Source: Leptospira jelokensis (GTDB lineage: Bacteria > Spirochaetota > Leptospiria > Leptospirales > Leptospiraceae). From it: a stretch of 64,000 bases of DNA. Numbering within the stretch: position 1 is the stretch's first letter; every line of letters begins with the position of its first letter. Made by a program: the position numbers and the translations under genes. The stretch lies in contig NZ_RQGH01000026.1 in assembly GCF_004769635.1 (NCBI RefSeq), positions 1-64,000 on the forward strand, in the 5' to 3' direction. The notes below the pieces were generated by a model, which worked only from the letters and a program-made list of their open reading frames with translations, made no database searches and was not told where the DNA came from. Shown here in pieces: positions 17,187 to 26,189 of this stretch.

Positions 17187-19117
17187 ATTTTAAATCTACC
17201 ATTCAAATCGCATTCGTATCCCTTCTTTTCTGGAATCCACTTTTTTCACAGGAGGCTCCACCTGCCATAACTGAAACACAAGTGACTTATGATATGGTGC
17301 AAATCCTTACCAAAGGGAATCTGAAAGAATTTGAAACTGCTGTAAACAATGGTGGAGATATCAACGCAACAGATGATTCAGGAAAGTCGCTTCTCATCAT
17401 CTCGGTAGAAAAAAACCGACCCAAACAATTTGATCTTTTACTAAACCAAGGAGCTGATCTAAACAAAAGGGATTTATCAGGGAAAACATTACTTCACTAC
17501 GTTGTCACATCTAAATTTACCAATCAAATCAAAACATTGGTGGAAAAGGGAGCTGATCTAAATGCTTATGATGCTGACGGAAACACTGCCTTACACATAG
17601 CAGTTTTAAGAGCCAATTTATCGGTCCAGAAAATCTTGATCGAAAGTAAAGCAGATGTTAACCTAAGGAACAATCCACGTAAGTCTCCACTTTATTTGGC
17701 ATTTGAAAAAGGAAAAATTGATACGATCAATTACCTATTACAAAATGGTGCCAATATCAATTTGCAAGATTTAACGGGTCGAACTCCTATCTTTTCTGCA
17801 ATCGAACTAAAAAATAGTAAATTATTAACACTTGCCTTAGATTCCAATGCAAATCCGAATCTTGAAGATACCAAATCCATTCGACCTATCGTGTATGCCA
17901 TTGAAAAAGGTTTTACAGCAGGAGTTGAAATTTTATTAAACAGAGGCGCAGATGCCAATGTTTCCACACCTGAAGGCGAATCTTTATTGTTTTATTCAGT
18001 AGAAAAAAGGAATTTAACAGTAACCAACTTACTTTTGAAAAAAGGACTAAATGTTGATTCCAAAAATACAGCTGGAAAAACTTTATTTGAAATTGCTTTA
18101 ACCAAAAATGATAGTAATCTTCTAAAACTGGTGTTAGATGCGGGTGCAAATCCAAATCAAACATTATCAACCAACAAAAATCCATTGGAAGATTCAATTG
18201 AATCTTCTAAGTGGGCAATTGCAGAACTTTTAATCCAAAAAAATGCCGATACACAAACTCCAAATTTAGCTGGTTATCTGCCGATCCACTTAGCATCTCG
18301 AAAACCAGGTTTAAAAATCGTGGATTTATTATTAAAAAAAGGAACTCCCGTTGACATTGAGAATGTTAAAACAAATGAAACTGCTTTGTCTTTAGCACTT
18401 GAAAACAAACAGATCCCTATCGCAAAATTATTGTTATCAAAAAAAGCCAATCCAAATCATAAATTAAAAGATGGTGTAAGTTTAATTTTCTCTATCATCG
18501 AACGAAAAGATGCTGAAGCATTTAAACTTTTAGTCGCGAACGGCGCCGATTTACAATCATTAAATGATGAAGAGGAAAACCTAATTACTACTGTTTGCAA
18601 ATTAGACTTTGATAAAAAGGATCAAAAATTCATAGAAGAAACTATCAAACTATTGATTAGCAAGGGTGTAAACCCAAATGCAAAAAACAAACGTGGGTTA
18701 AGTGCCCTACACATCGCTTTGAATCGAAACAAAACGGAAACAATGTCACTTTTATTAACGATGGGGGCAGATCCGAACCTAACAGACAATAATGGATTAT
18801 CCGTTTTACACAAAGCAGTTCAAAAATTCCTTACCGCAAAAGATCCAAACCAAATCGAATCCTTTAAGAAATTAGTACTATTCCTAGTTGAACGACGCTC
18901 CAATATCAACCAACAGGACAAATTAGGGAAAACTATACTTTCCGAACTAGCAATTCAATTCGATGCTGGTAAAAGTGACGCCATTTTAGAGCTGGCCAAA
19001 GTATTTGTACTCAATGGTGGAGACACTAAGTTAAAAGACAAAATCGGAAAATCGGCTCTAGATTATGCTCTGAACAAAAATATCTCTGAATTGATAGAAA
19101 TTTATCGCGGTCTTTGA
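17183..19117 (+). CDS. exported ankyrin-repeat protein (about 17 repeats)
   Basis: After a signal peptide (FVSLLFWNPLFSQ) nearly the whole 644-residue chain is made of ankyrin repeats of about 33 residues, typically D-x-x-G-K-T-x-L-x-x-A ... LL-x-x-G-A-D-x-N. I count 17, two of them with insertions (around 455-470 and 550-565). Ankyrin arrays bind other proteins. The signal peptide points to the periplasm. It is coupled by ATGA overlap to the M23 peptidase and by TGATG overlap to the first cNMP-binding protein, so a role as inhibitor or scaffold of the hydrolase is plausible but unproven. Confidence 0.9.
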   Translation: MNFKSTIQIAFVSLLFWNPLFSQEAPPAITETQVTYDMVQILTKGNLKEFETAVNNGGDINATDDSGKSLLIISVEKNRPKQFDLLLNQGADLNKRDLSGKTLLHYVVTSKFTNQIKTLVEKGADLNAYDADGNTALHIAVLRANLSVQKILIESKADVNLRNNPRKSPLYLAFEKGKIDTINYLLQNGANINLQDLTGRTPIFSAIELKNSKLLTLALDSNANPNLEDTKSIRPIVYAIEKGFTAGVEILLNRGADANVSTPEGESLLFYSVEKRNLTVTNLLLKKGLNVDSKNTAGKTLFEIALTKNDSNLLKLVLDAGANPNQTLSTNKNPLEDSIESSKWAIAELLIQKNADTQTPNLAGYLPIHLASRKPGLKIVDLLLKKGTPVDIENVKTNETALSLALENKQIPIAKLLLSKKANPNHKLKDGVSLIFSIIERKDAEAFKLLVANGADLQSLNDEEENLITTVCKLDFDKKDQKFIEETIKLLISKGVNPNAKNKRGLSALHIALNRNKTETMSLLLTMGADPNLTDNNGLSVLHKAVQKFLTAKDPNQIESFKKLVLFLVERRSNINQQDKLGKTILSELAIQFDAGKSDAILELAKVFVLNGGDTKLKDKIGKSALDYALNKNISELIEIYRGL

Positions 19118-19551
19118 TGTCCATTCCCAAAAAAGATAATCGTATCAACATATTCGACTTCGTTAATACAGTACCAACGAAGACATTCAAACGTGGTGAG
19201 ATCATCGTACGCGAAGGTGATCCATCAAATGAAAAAATGTATTTTATATTAAGTGGAACTTTGTCTGTTGGAATGGGTGCTCCTGACCAAGGAAATTTCC
19301 ATGAAGTGAGAAAACTTTCCACTGGTGAGTTTTTTGGTGAGATTGCTTTAATTTCCGCTCACCCTAGAGCGATGACCGTGTTTATCGAATCGGATCGCGC
19401 TCAACTAGGAATTTTGGACAAACAAAATTTAATCCGAATCGCAAATTCAAATCCTATGTTTGTTTATGCTCTGCTCCAAACTTATGTGGAACGATTGATT
19501 GAAGCAGAACAAAAGTTAAAAGATCTAACCGAGGTGAGTGATGGGACTTAA
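19117..19551 (+). CDS. stand-alone cyclic-nucleotide-binding protein
   Basis: A single cNMP-binding domain of the CRP/PKA type without any helix-turn-helix or effector domain. The phosphate-binding cassette is GEFFGEIALISAHPRAMTV, with the Glu and Arg that contact the ribose and phosphate. The upstream beta segment FKRGEIIVREGDPSNEKMYF is also typical. The start is the ATG at 19117, overlapping the ankyrin stop by one base. It overlaps the next, paralogous gene. With three cyclase-type genes in this window cAMP is the likely ligand (inference). Confidence 0.88.
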   Translation: MSIPKKDNRINIFDFVNTVPTKTFKRGEIIVREGDPSNEKMYFILSGTLSVGMGAPDQGNFHEVRKLSTGEFFGEIALISAHPRAMTVFIESDRAQLGILDKQNLIRIANSNPMFVYALLQTYVERLIEAEQKLKDLTEVSDGT

Positions 19552-20062
19552 AGAATCTCTCGCAAAACTTAGTATGATCAATATCAAACGTGGAGAGGTC
19601 CTTTTTAAAGAAGGTGTACCCTCTAATGGTGCTATGTTTTTTTTGTTTGAAGGCCAACTCGATATTTACAAACAAATCGAAGGAAAACATACTAAGTTAA
19701 GAAGCATCCTTCCTGGTGAATTTTTTGGAGAGATGGCGATCATCAATAACAGTCCAAGAGCTGCATCCATTGTGGTAGTCTCAGAAACCGCAAAATTAGG
19801 AATCATCAACCGTACAACCTTTGTGCAAATGAGTCAGGAAAGTCCTGAATTTCTATTTTTATTATTAAAAAAAGTAATTGAACGATTGTATGAAACTGAT
19901 GGAAAAATTAGAGCCATCAAACGAAAACAGGACGAAGATTCTGCTATTGCAAAAGTTACACCTAATGCCTCGCAGCCGGATTCCGATGGAAACGGAGAAG
20001 AATCTTCAGGCCAAGTTCCTTTAGAAACATTTACAAATGATGCCCAATCGATTGGGGAATGA
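19541..20062 (+). CDS. cyclic-nucleotide-binding protein, paralogue of the upstream gene
   Basis: One cNMP-binding domain (about 10-125) with cassette GEFFGEMAIINNSPRAASI, including the phosphate-contacting Arg. It is followed by a short charged helix and a 45-residue low-complexity tail rich in Ser, Asp and Glu. No DNA-binding domain is present. The ATG at 19541 is chosen because GAGG lies 6 nt upstream. It overlaps the preceding cNMP gene by 11 bp. The two may form a heteromer that reads cAMP. The last codons contain the 14-bp palindrome CCCAATCGATTGGG (20043-20056). Confidence 0.88.
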   Translation: MGLKESLAKLSMINIKRGEVLFKEGVPSNGAMFFLFEGQLDIYKQIEGKHTKLRSILPGEFFGEMAIINNSPRAASIVVVSETAKLGIINRTTFVQMSQESPEFLFLLLKKVIERLYETDGKIRAIKRKQDEDSAIAKVTPNASQPDSDGNGEESSGQVPLETFTNDAQSIGE

Positions 20063-20063
20063 A

Positions 20064-20774
20064 TTATTTTAAAAACTTTTTCCTTTTGATTTTAAATAAC
20101 TGTGGTGAAATGTGAGTTTCATGCACAAGCATACCTGATTCATCCAACAGTATTTGTTTCACAACTGTAGCAATTTGTTCGGGCAATAAATAGGAACTTG
20201 TATCAGAGTCAGGTTCTATATTTAAATCTTCGTAAAAATTAGTTTTTGTAATATCGGGAACCAAAAGATGTACTTTTACTAAATACTTTCGAAGTTCATC
20301 AAATAAAGATCTGGAAAAATGGTGTAACCCTGCTTTTAATGATCCATACACATTTCCCCAAGGGGAAACTAGATTTCCAGAAACCGAACCTATAAAAAAT
20401 ATGTGACCTTCATTTTGTTTTAAATACCGAGTGAATCCATTTGTGATTAAGATTGGTGCTGTTAAATTCACTTGGACCATTTCGATCATTTTCTCTGGTG
20501 ATAACTCTTCGATAGGGCCAAATTGCGCGAAACCGGCATTGTTTACGATCACATGTAATCTGTCTCGATTGGGAAAACTATCGATTAATTTTTGGATTTG
20601 TTTTGGATTTGATAAGTCACATTCAATGAAATGAAAATTTTGATTTTGAAATTCTGATTGATTAGGATATCGACAAATGCCGTATACAATGTAACCTAAC
20701 TCAAGTAAAACTTTGGATATTGCTAGCCCAATCCCTCTTGAGGCACCTGTTACCAATGCTACCTTTTCATTCAT
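20064..20774 (-). CDS. short-chain dehydrogenase/reductase
   Basis: A classical SDR: cofactor motif TGASRGIG at the N-terminus, VNNAGFA, catalytic Ser in FIGSVSGN and the YxxxK pair in YGSLKAG. The fold is NAD(P)-dependent oxidoreductase and the substrate is not readable. The ATG at 20774 is preferred since it overlaps the upstream stop as ATGA and has GGAAAG upstream. It is the last gene of a five-gene overlapping set (AlkC-like, two lipoproteins, esterase, SDR) and converges on the cNMP-binding gene with a one-base gap. Confidence 0.9.
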   Translation of the reverse strand: MNEKVALVTGASRGIGLAISKVLLELGYIVYGICRYPNQSEFQNQNFHFIECDLSNPKQIQKLIDSFPNRDRLHVIVNNAGFAQFGPIEELSPEKMIEMVQVNLTAPILITNGFTRYLKQNEGHIFFIGSVSGNLVSPWGNVYGSLKAGLHHFSRSLFDELRKYLVKVHLLVPDITKTNFYEDLNIEPDSDTSSYLLPEQIATVVKQILLDESGMLVHETHISPQLFKIKRKKFLK

Positions 20775-21685
20775 TTGAGACTTTCCATAAATTCCCATAC
20801 CATTGCAGAACCATCGACAACCTTAGTCGTTCTGCCTTGGTTTATAAAAGGTAACATTGGTGTTTCTCCAGGCCAACTGTGCCCCAATCCATTCATTTGG
20901 ATTAATTCTACTTTAGTATCTTCAAAACAATCTTCATAACGGTAAAAATCAATTACGATTTTGAAACCATTTTCGTCGTACTGTTTTGATTTATGTTTCA
21001 CTGTATCTTGGCAAACATTCCATTCTTTCCAACGTTGTATGCTATCAGAAACTGAAATGACTTCTTTTCCGTCTTTCACATAACCACCACTAAATGGAAC
21101 CAACGGATCTTCTGTTCCAGCCATAATTGCAACGGAAACAGGTTTGGTTTTAAAATTTAATTTGGATTTTAATTGCGAAACAGAAATCTGGGCTGCTACA
21201 CTCATCACCCCTTTCCATAAATCTGGTTTTTCAATGGCCATACGTTGGGCCATAAATCCTCCATTTGAATGCCCTACTAGGTATACTTCTTTTGGATTTA
21301 CCGAACCTTCCGCGATCATCCTTTTGACTATTGATTCTATAAACACTACATCATTGATTCCATCTTCATCGGCCGGAGAACTTCCTCTTCCGTCCGCCCA
21401 ACTCCTTTTGTAACCATCTGGGTATAAAACAATAAACCCTTTTTGATCGGATAAATCATTTAACTTGGTTTGTTTGGACATGGTGACTCCGGTACCAAAT
21501 CTACCATGAAGTGCCACTAACATCGGTATTGGTAAGCCATCCCATTTTTTAGGATAATGGACTAAATAAGTACGTTTATTACCAGAGAAAGTAAAATAAT
21601 CAATTTTCTCATTAGGTGATACTCTATAAAAGTATCCCATACAAGAATTAAATCCAATCACAAATAGAAATAGAAAAATTCTCAT
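20771..21685 (-). CDS. PHB depolymerase/LpqC-family esterase, lipoprotein
   Basis: An alpha/beta hydrolase of the extracellular esterase (LpqC, poly-hydroxybutyrate depolymerase-like) family. The signal ends FNSC, a likely lipidation site. The oxyanion region is MLVALHGRFGTG, the nucleophile elbow GHSNGGFMAQ, the acid probably in MAGTEDPLVPFSGG, and the His in LGHSWPGE. These enzymes also include feruloyl and other carboxyl esterases, so the substrate is open. It overlaps both neighbours by 4 bp. Confidence 0.88.
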   Translation of the reverse strand: MRIFLFLFVIGFNSCMGYFYRVSPNEKIDYFTFSGNKRTYLVHYPKKWDGLPIPMLVALHGRFGTGVTMSKQTKLNDLSDQKGFIVLYPDGYKRSWADGRGSSPADEDGINDVVFIESIVKRMIAEGSVNPKEVYLVGHSNGGFMAQRMAIEKPDLWKGVMSVAAQISVSQLKSKLNFKTKPVSVAIMAGTEDPLVPFSGGYVKDGKEVISVSDSIQRWKEWNVCQDTVKHKSKQYDENGFKIVIDFYRYEDCFEDTKVELIQMNGLGHSWPGETPMLPFINQGRTTKVVDGSAMVWEFMESLK

Positions 21686-22221
21686 TGGGGGATAAACTCC
21701 ATATTGATTGTCTCTAATAATTGATCTTTAAAGATTTGATTTGGCCAATGAGTGATCATAAATACAAAAATTGGGATCCCTCTAAACTGATCCATTCCAA
21801 CATAGTATACCTTTTCTTGTAAAATATCATCAGATTTTGAATAGCGAAATGTTACAGTGTGTTCTGTCCGAATGTGTGTTGGTATGATCCCACCAGAAAA
21901 AAATGTTAATAGAAAATGTAGTTTGTGGAAAAATTCAGAATTGTATTTCGGTTCTTTTTTTTGCAGGATGATTTCCAATTGAAAATTTGAGTTTTGATCA
22001 ATTTTGTATCCATTCGCCATCAATCTATTTTGAATTAAGTCTTTTTCCTTTTCATACCGATAAAAACCTGTGAATACAAGTTTGAATGTATTTTGGGAAT
22101 AAGTAGTCAAATTCCTTTCTTTGGTTTGCACTACACTAGGAATGGCTGCACATTGAAAACAAAACGTAATGAGTAAGAATCGCGTATTGACGAGTAGAAT
22201 GTTTTTCAGATTAAATCTCAT
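21682..22221 (-). CDS. hypothetical lipoprotein
   Basis: 179 residues with a signal peptide ending TFCFQC. The mature part is beta-rich with no motif that I recognise. A hydrophobic stretch around LHFLLTFFSGGIIPTHIR and the later FRGIPIFVFMITHWP resemble its upstream neighbour, with which it shares general layout and position, so the two may be distant relatives. It overlaps the upstream gene by 11 bp and the downstream esterase by 4 bp. Confidence 0.7.
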   Translation of the reverse strand: MRFNLKNILLVNTRFLLITFCFQCAAIPSVVQTKERNLTTYSQNTFKLVFTGFYRYEKEKDLIQNRLMANGYKIDQNSNFQLEIILQKKEPKYNSEFFHKLHFLLTFFSGGIIPTHIRTEHTVTFRYSKSDDILQEKVYYVGMDQFRGIPIFVFMITHWPNQIFKDQLLETINMEFIPQ

Positions 22222-22831
22222 CTTTGATATCCACTAAATATTCATTCACTTTTTCCGTTAAAATGGTTTTCCATTCATCTCGATCATCAGCCCACATCAA
22301 CAAAACGGAAACCCAACCAAAAATTCGATACGACTCAATCGGATATCTTTTTTCAGAAAGAATTTTCCCAGATTTTAATGTGCGAAATAAAATCCGATCA
22401 TCATCATAATCAATATCAGGAATCACAAAAAAGGTACTCACTGCTAAAAACCGATTCAAAAGATAAACAGTAAATCGACCAGGTTCTCGTTCCGCCATGT
22501 AAGAAACTGGCTCTGAAGATTCTCCCATAAAAAATTTAAACTTCGGACTAGACTCTAAAATGATTTGTAAATGAAGGTCTGATTTGATTTGGGCATAATG
22601 TTGCACCGATTTAAATTTCTGAGAATTTTGTAATGCACTTAAGATATAAGTCACCCGCCTCCTATCCAATTCTTCGTCCCAACCAATCAATTCATAAGAC
22701 AAGGTTTTGTTTTTGATTGGAAATCGTGTATCAGATACAATTCGTTCTGAAGAATAAAATACAGAACAATTTGAATGTAATAAACCAATCAGCAGGTAAA
22801 TTAATACATAAATCCATTTTATTTGTTTCAT
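22211..22831 (-). CDS. hypothetical lipoprotein
   Basis: A 206-residue protein with the signal VLIYLLIGLLHSNC. The mature part begins SVFYSSERIVSD and has an LDRRRVTYILSALQNSQKFKSVQ segment that resembles the sequence of small outer-membrane-associated lipoproteins, but no defined family is evident. It starts with an ATGA overlap on the AlkC-like gene, so its production follows that gene. Function unknown. Confidence 0.7.
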   Translation of the reverse strand: MKQIKWIYVLIYLLIGLLHSNCSVFYSSERIVSDTRFPIKNKTLSYELIGWDEELDRRRVTYILSALQNSQKFKSVQHYAQIKSDLHLQIILESSPKFKFFMGESSEPVSYMAEREPGRFTVYLLNRFLAVSTFFVIPDIDYDDDRILFRTLKSGKILSEKRYPIESYRIFGWVSVLLMWADDRDEWKTILTEKVNEYLVDIKDEI

Positions 22832-23937
22832 TTTTTGTTTATTAATTTGAATTCCAAACTTTCAAATTCCCTACCATTGAATATGATTGTTATCTTATGG
22901 ATACCAGGATAAAAAACTCGAGTGGTTATCGTTTTAAATGAATGCCTTTTAACAATTTTCACATTCTCATTCGAAGGGATCAATTTTTCTGAAATTTTAA
23001 ACGTTTTATATCCATATGATTGATTCGCGAGTAAAAAACCAATTTTATATTCAATTCGGATCTTTTCCTCATTTTTAGATTTTTGTTGGAATTGAATTTC
23101 AAACTCTAATGAATCCCCAATTTTTACAACCTTTTGTTTTAAGACGAATCTTAATTGACTTGGTTTCCATTTTGTATCGTAGGAAAAAATCGTAAGTGCA
23201 TTGTGATTTCCTTTTTTTAGCAAACCTCTTAAAGCATGTTTTAAATTTTTATCCAAAATTTCTGATTTACCAAATCGTTTTTTACAAAATTCCAAAACCA
23301 AATCAGGGTTTATTTTTGAAATATCATTGAGATGATTCGAAACACTCCGGCGGACCACTTCGTTTTCATCATCCCAAAGATTCTCCAATATTGGAAGGTG
23401 TATTTCTGGGTTACGTTTGATTTCAGGAATTCCTATTCCCCAAGGAAGTAACGGACGACCACCCTCACTTGCCAATCGCCTAACATAAGCTTCCTTATGT
23501 TTTGACCAAAGTTTCATTTGTTTCAAAGTACGATCAAAATGAGATTGGTAATAAAATCGAATCGCAAATTCAGCACTTGAGAATACGGTAGTTTTTTCTA
23601 ATACTCGCATGGAGGTAACAAAATCATTTAAACCTGATTTTGTTACAATATCATTCACGAAGATATAAGGAAAATTAAAATTTTGAATACCATTTGATCG
23701 TAACAAATCAATCATATTAAGTAACTTCGGTTCCACTAGTGGAAGTGGTTCGTTCCAAAAAAACAGAAACACATCGGCAATTCGATTGATTCTTTCTTTT
23801 AGTTCAAATTGTTTCCAAGGAGATTCTAATACTTTTAATTGAAATGTTTTTGGTGTGATTTTTGCATCTACCTGGGATACGATTTCACTTAGATTTTTGA
23901 TCCATTCATTTGAATAAATATTTTTTAGTGGTTCCAT
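22828..23937 (-). CDS. AlkC-like DNA alkylation repair glycosylase
   Basis: A HEAT-repeat DNA glycosylase of the AlkC/AlkD superfamily that removes alkylated bases. The N-terminal 260 residues are helical repeats, including MKLWSKHKEAYVRRLASEGG, and RRSVSNHLNDISKINPDLVL. The C-terminal 100 residues are beta-rich (KIGDSLEFEIQFQQKS ... FYPGIHKITIIFNG), matching the Ig-like domain that separates AlkC from AlkD. Length 369 fits AlkC. It is the first gene of the overlapping operon that goes on with two lipoproteins, an esterase and an SDR enzyme, an unexpected setting for DNA repair. Confidence 0.85.
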   Translation of the reverse strand: MEPLKNIYSNEWIKNLSEIVSQVDAKITPKTFQLKVLESPWKQFELKERINRIADVFLFFWNEPLPLVEPKLLNMIDLLRSNGIQNFNFPYIFVNDIVTKSGLNDFVTSMRVLEKTTVFSSAEFAIRFYYQSHFDRTLKQMKLWSKHKEAYVRRLASEGGRPLLPWGIGIPEIKRNPEIHLPILENLWDDENEVVRRSVSNHLNDISKINPDLVLEFCKKRFGKSEILDKNLKHALRGLLKKGNHNALTIFSYDTKWKPSQLRFVLKQKVVKIGDSLEFEIQFQQKSKNEEKIRIEYKIGFLLANQSYGYKTFKISEKLIPSNENVKIVKRHSFKTITTRVFYPGIHKITIIFNGREFESLEFKLINKK

Positions 23938-23974
23938 AAAATTTGAGAATCAATGGTTTGAGTCTAATCACGGA

Positions 23975-26125
23975 TCAAATTTGTGCATGTTTTAACCATA
24001 CAGAAAAACAAGCACCCGATGCCGATGGCTCTAATTCAATTTTACCACCCATTTGTAAAATCATCTTTTTACAGATGTCCAGTCCCAATCCCATTCCTTC
24101 TCCATTTGGTTTGGTCGTAAAAAATGGATCAAATATTTTATCTTTGATTGAATCTGGCACACCCACTCCAGAATCAATGATGGATACTTTGACCCATGAA
24201 GCTTCTGTTTGGATTTTAATTTCTAGTGTGCCCATATAGGACATCGCATGTAATCCATTATTGATTAGGTTAATCCATACTTGATTCAATTTGTCCCGAT
24301 TTCCATAACAAAGTTTTTGTGGACCGTAGTTTTTAACAACCGTTACTTTATTTAAATTGTAATGATATAAAGATAAAATTGTCTCAATTTCGGCTTCCAA
24401 GTCGATCATTGAATCGTTAGCAGTATTTTCTTTTTCGGAGACAAGGTAATTTTTTAAAGCACGAATTACATGTGTGGCTTTTTCTGAGGCAACAGAAATA
24501 ATCTGGTTACATCGATAGGCCGAATGGATACTAGACACTACTTGTAATATCTCTAAGGAACGTTCACTCTCTAAAATATATTTGATTTTGTCTGGGATGC
24601 GGAACAATCCTGTTTCGATCACCAATTGCAAATGTTCTCCATATAAATCCATTTTTTCATGATCAGAAAATTGAGAATGTAATTCCTTTTTCAAAGTTCT
24701 TTCCGATTTTCCTTCCATATAAGGTTGGTTAAGCAAACTCTCTGATAAAACCAATTGGTAACGTTTCATATCTTCTTCATTAAAGGTAAGTATTGTCGAG
24801 ATGACCAATTGGAGTTTATTTTTTAGAAAATCATACAAAGAATAGTTGGAGGAAACGATGGCACCTAGTGGAGTATTCAATTCGTGAGCCATTCCCGCTG
24901 CCAATTGGCCAAGGACTGCTAATTTTTCAGATGCCAATAAACGATCTTGGGCTTCTGTAAGTTCTTTTAATGTATTTACCAAACTCTGGTTCAGAATCTG
25001 TAAACTTTCGTTCGATTGCCGTAATTCTTCCGTTCTCTCTTTTACTTGGGATTTTAAATTTTCTGAATATTGTTTATTTAATCTTCGCCATTGGACCAAC
25101 CAAACAATTCCAACACCCGTAATTAAACTAAAAAATGAATAATAGATCCATTCATAATTTGTGGGAGGATTGGGATCATAAATAAATCCTTTTAAATTAA
25201 TATTTTTTGGTAACATTCCAAGTTCAAAATAAATATCGTTTATGTGTTTCCATCTTCCAGGATTCATATATCCCATTTCTACGAGAACTGGTTGTACGAG
25301 TGGCATCATCTGTTGTGCTTCAAATAATAACCTTTCTTTGGAATACCTTTGGGAATATTTTTCGTAAATGATGTCTGCGATTTCTTCATGATGGCTCATC
25401 GCATACTGCCAACCTAATAATGTTGCTTCACGAAATGCCTTTACGCGATCTGGATATTTTTTTAGTTCTTCTTCGCTTGTGAAAAAGTTATCTCCATAAA
25501 AGTCAATTCCTGCTAAACGAGGTGAGTATGCCACCACAGGGAAACCTGCTTTTTTAAAATCGTAAGCTTGGGTAGTTGAGTAACCAGAATAAGCATCAAC
25601 CCTACCTTCAATTAGATCTCGAGGATTAAATTTATGTTCTAACAGTTGCAAATCGGATTTATCTATCCCTTCTTTTTTGAGGTAAGCAACAATTTCCTCC
25701 ATCCAAGGAGTTAACATCACTCTTTTACCAACTAAGTCGTGGATGCTTTGTACATTTGAAGATTTTTTAAAAAATAAAACAGAAGGAGAGTGTTGGAAAA
25801 TGACTCCTAAAACGACTACTGGTTTTCCCATATGCCGCTGGAGTAACAATTCATTACTTCCAGCCCCGTATTGACCAGTTTTTGCTACAACTTTTTCATG
25901 AATCCCACGAACACCAACAGTACTTTCTATAATTTCAACATCAAGACCGACATCCTTGTAAAAACCTTTTTCATAGGCAGCATAATAACCTGCAAATTGG
26001 AATTGGTGTAACCATTTTAAATGAAGGGTGACCTTTTCAGTAGCGGATATGGATATAACTGGGAAACAAAATAGAAGTGTACATACGACATAGTTAAAAA
26101 TTCTAAGAATGATCTTTGTTTCCAT
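23975..26125 (-). CDS. histidine kinase with NMT1/THI5-type substrate-binding sensor domain
   Basis: A 716-residue sensor kinase. Signal segment 1-28. A periplasmic NMT1/THI5-like binding-protein domain (about 30-300) begins LHLKWLHQFQFAGYYAAYE, which is characteristic of pyrimidine and sulfonate ABC binding proteins. One membrane helix (about 333-355) is followed by a coiled coil, the phospho-acceptor box LAAGMAHELNTPLG (His about 413), and an HATPase with NQVWINLINNGLHAM, DSGVGVP and GEGMGLGLDI. No receiver domain or partner gene lies beside it. It lies downstream of the PadR gene. The ligand may be a small heterocycle (inference). Confidence 0.9.
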   Translation of the reverse strand: METKIILRIFNYVVCTLLFCFPVISISATEKVTLHLKWLHQFQFAGYYAAYEKGFYKDVGLDVEIIESTVGVRGIHEKVVAKTGQYGAGSNELLLQRHMGKPVVVLGVIFQHSPSVLFFKKSSNVQSIHDLVGKRVMLTPWMEEIVAYLKKEGIDKSDLQLLEHKFNPRDLIEGRVDAYSGYSTTQAYDFKKAGFPVVAYSPRLAGIDFYGDNFFTSEEELKKYPDRVKAFREATLLGWQYAMSHHEEIADIIYEKYSQRYSKERLLFEAQQMMPLVQPVLVEMGYMNPGRWKHINDIYFELGMLPKNINLKGFIYDPNPPTNYEWIYYSFFSLITGVGIVWLVQWRRLNKQYSENLKSQVKERTEELRQSNESLQILNQSLVNTLKELTEAQDRLLASEKLAVLGQLAAGMAHELNTPLGAIVSSNYSLYDFLKNKLQLVISTILTFNEEDMKRYQLVLSESLLNQPYMEGKSERTLKKELHSQFSDHEKMDLYGEHLQLVIETGLFRIPDKIKYILESERSLEILQVVSSIHSAYRCNQIISVASEKATHVIRALKNYLVSEKENTANDSMIDLEAEIETILSLYHYNLNKVTVVKNYGPQKLCYGNRDKLNQVWINLINNGLHAMSYMGTLEIKIQTEASWVKVSIIDSGVGVPDSIKDKIFDPFFTTKPNGEGMGLGLDICKKMILQMGGKIELEPSASGACFSVWLKHAQI

Positions 26126-26189
26126 TCTGAGATTTTTATAAAGATTATTTCTCTTAAATCAATGAAATAACCATCCGTATTTTTGATTT

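Noticed and set aside
20043..20056. CCCAATCGATTGGG as terminator for the convergent cNMP and SDR genes
   Set aside because: It is a loopless palindrome inside the coding end and no T-run follows on either strand.
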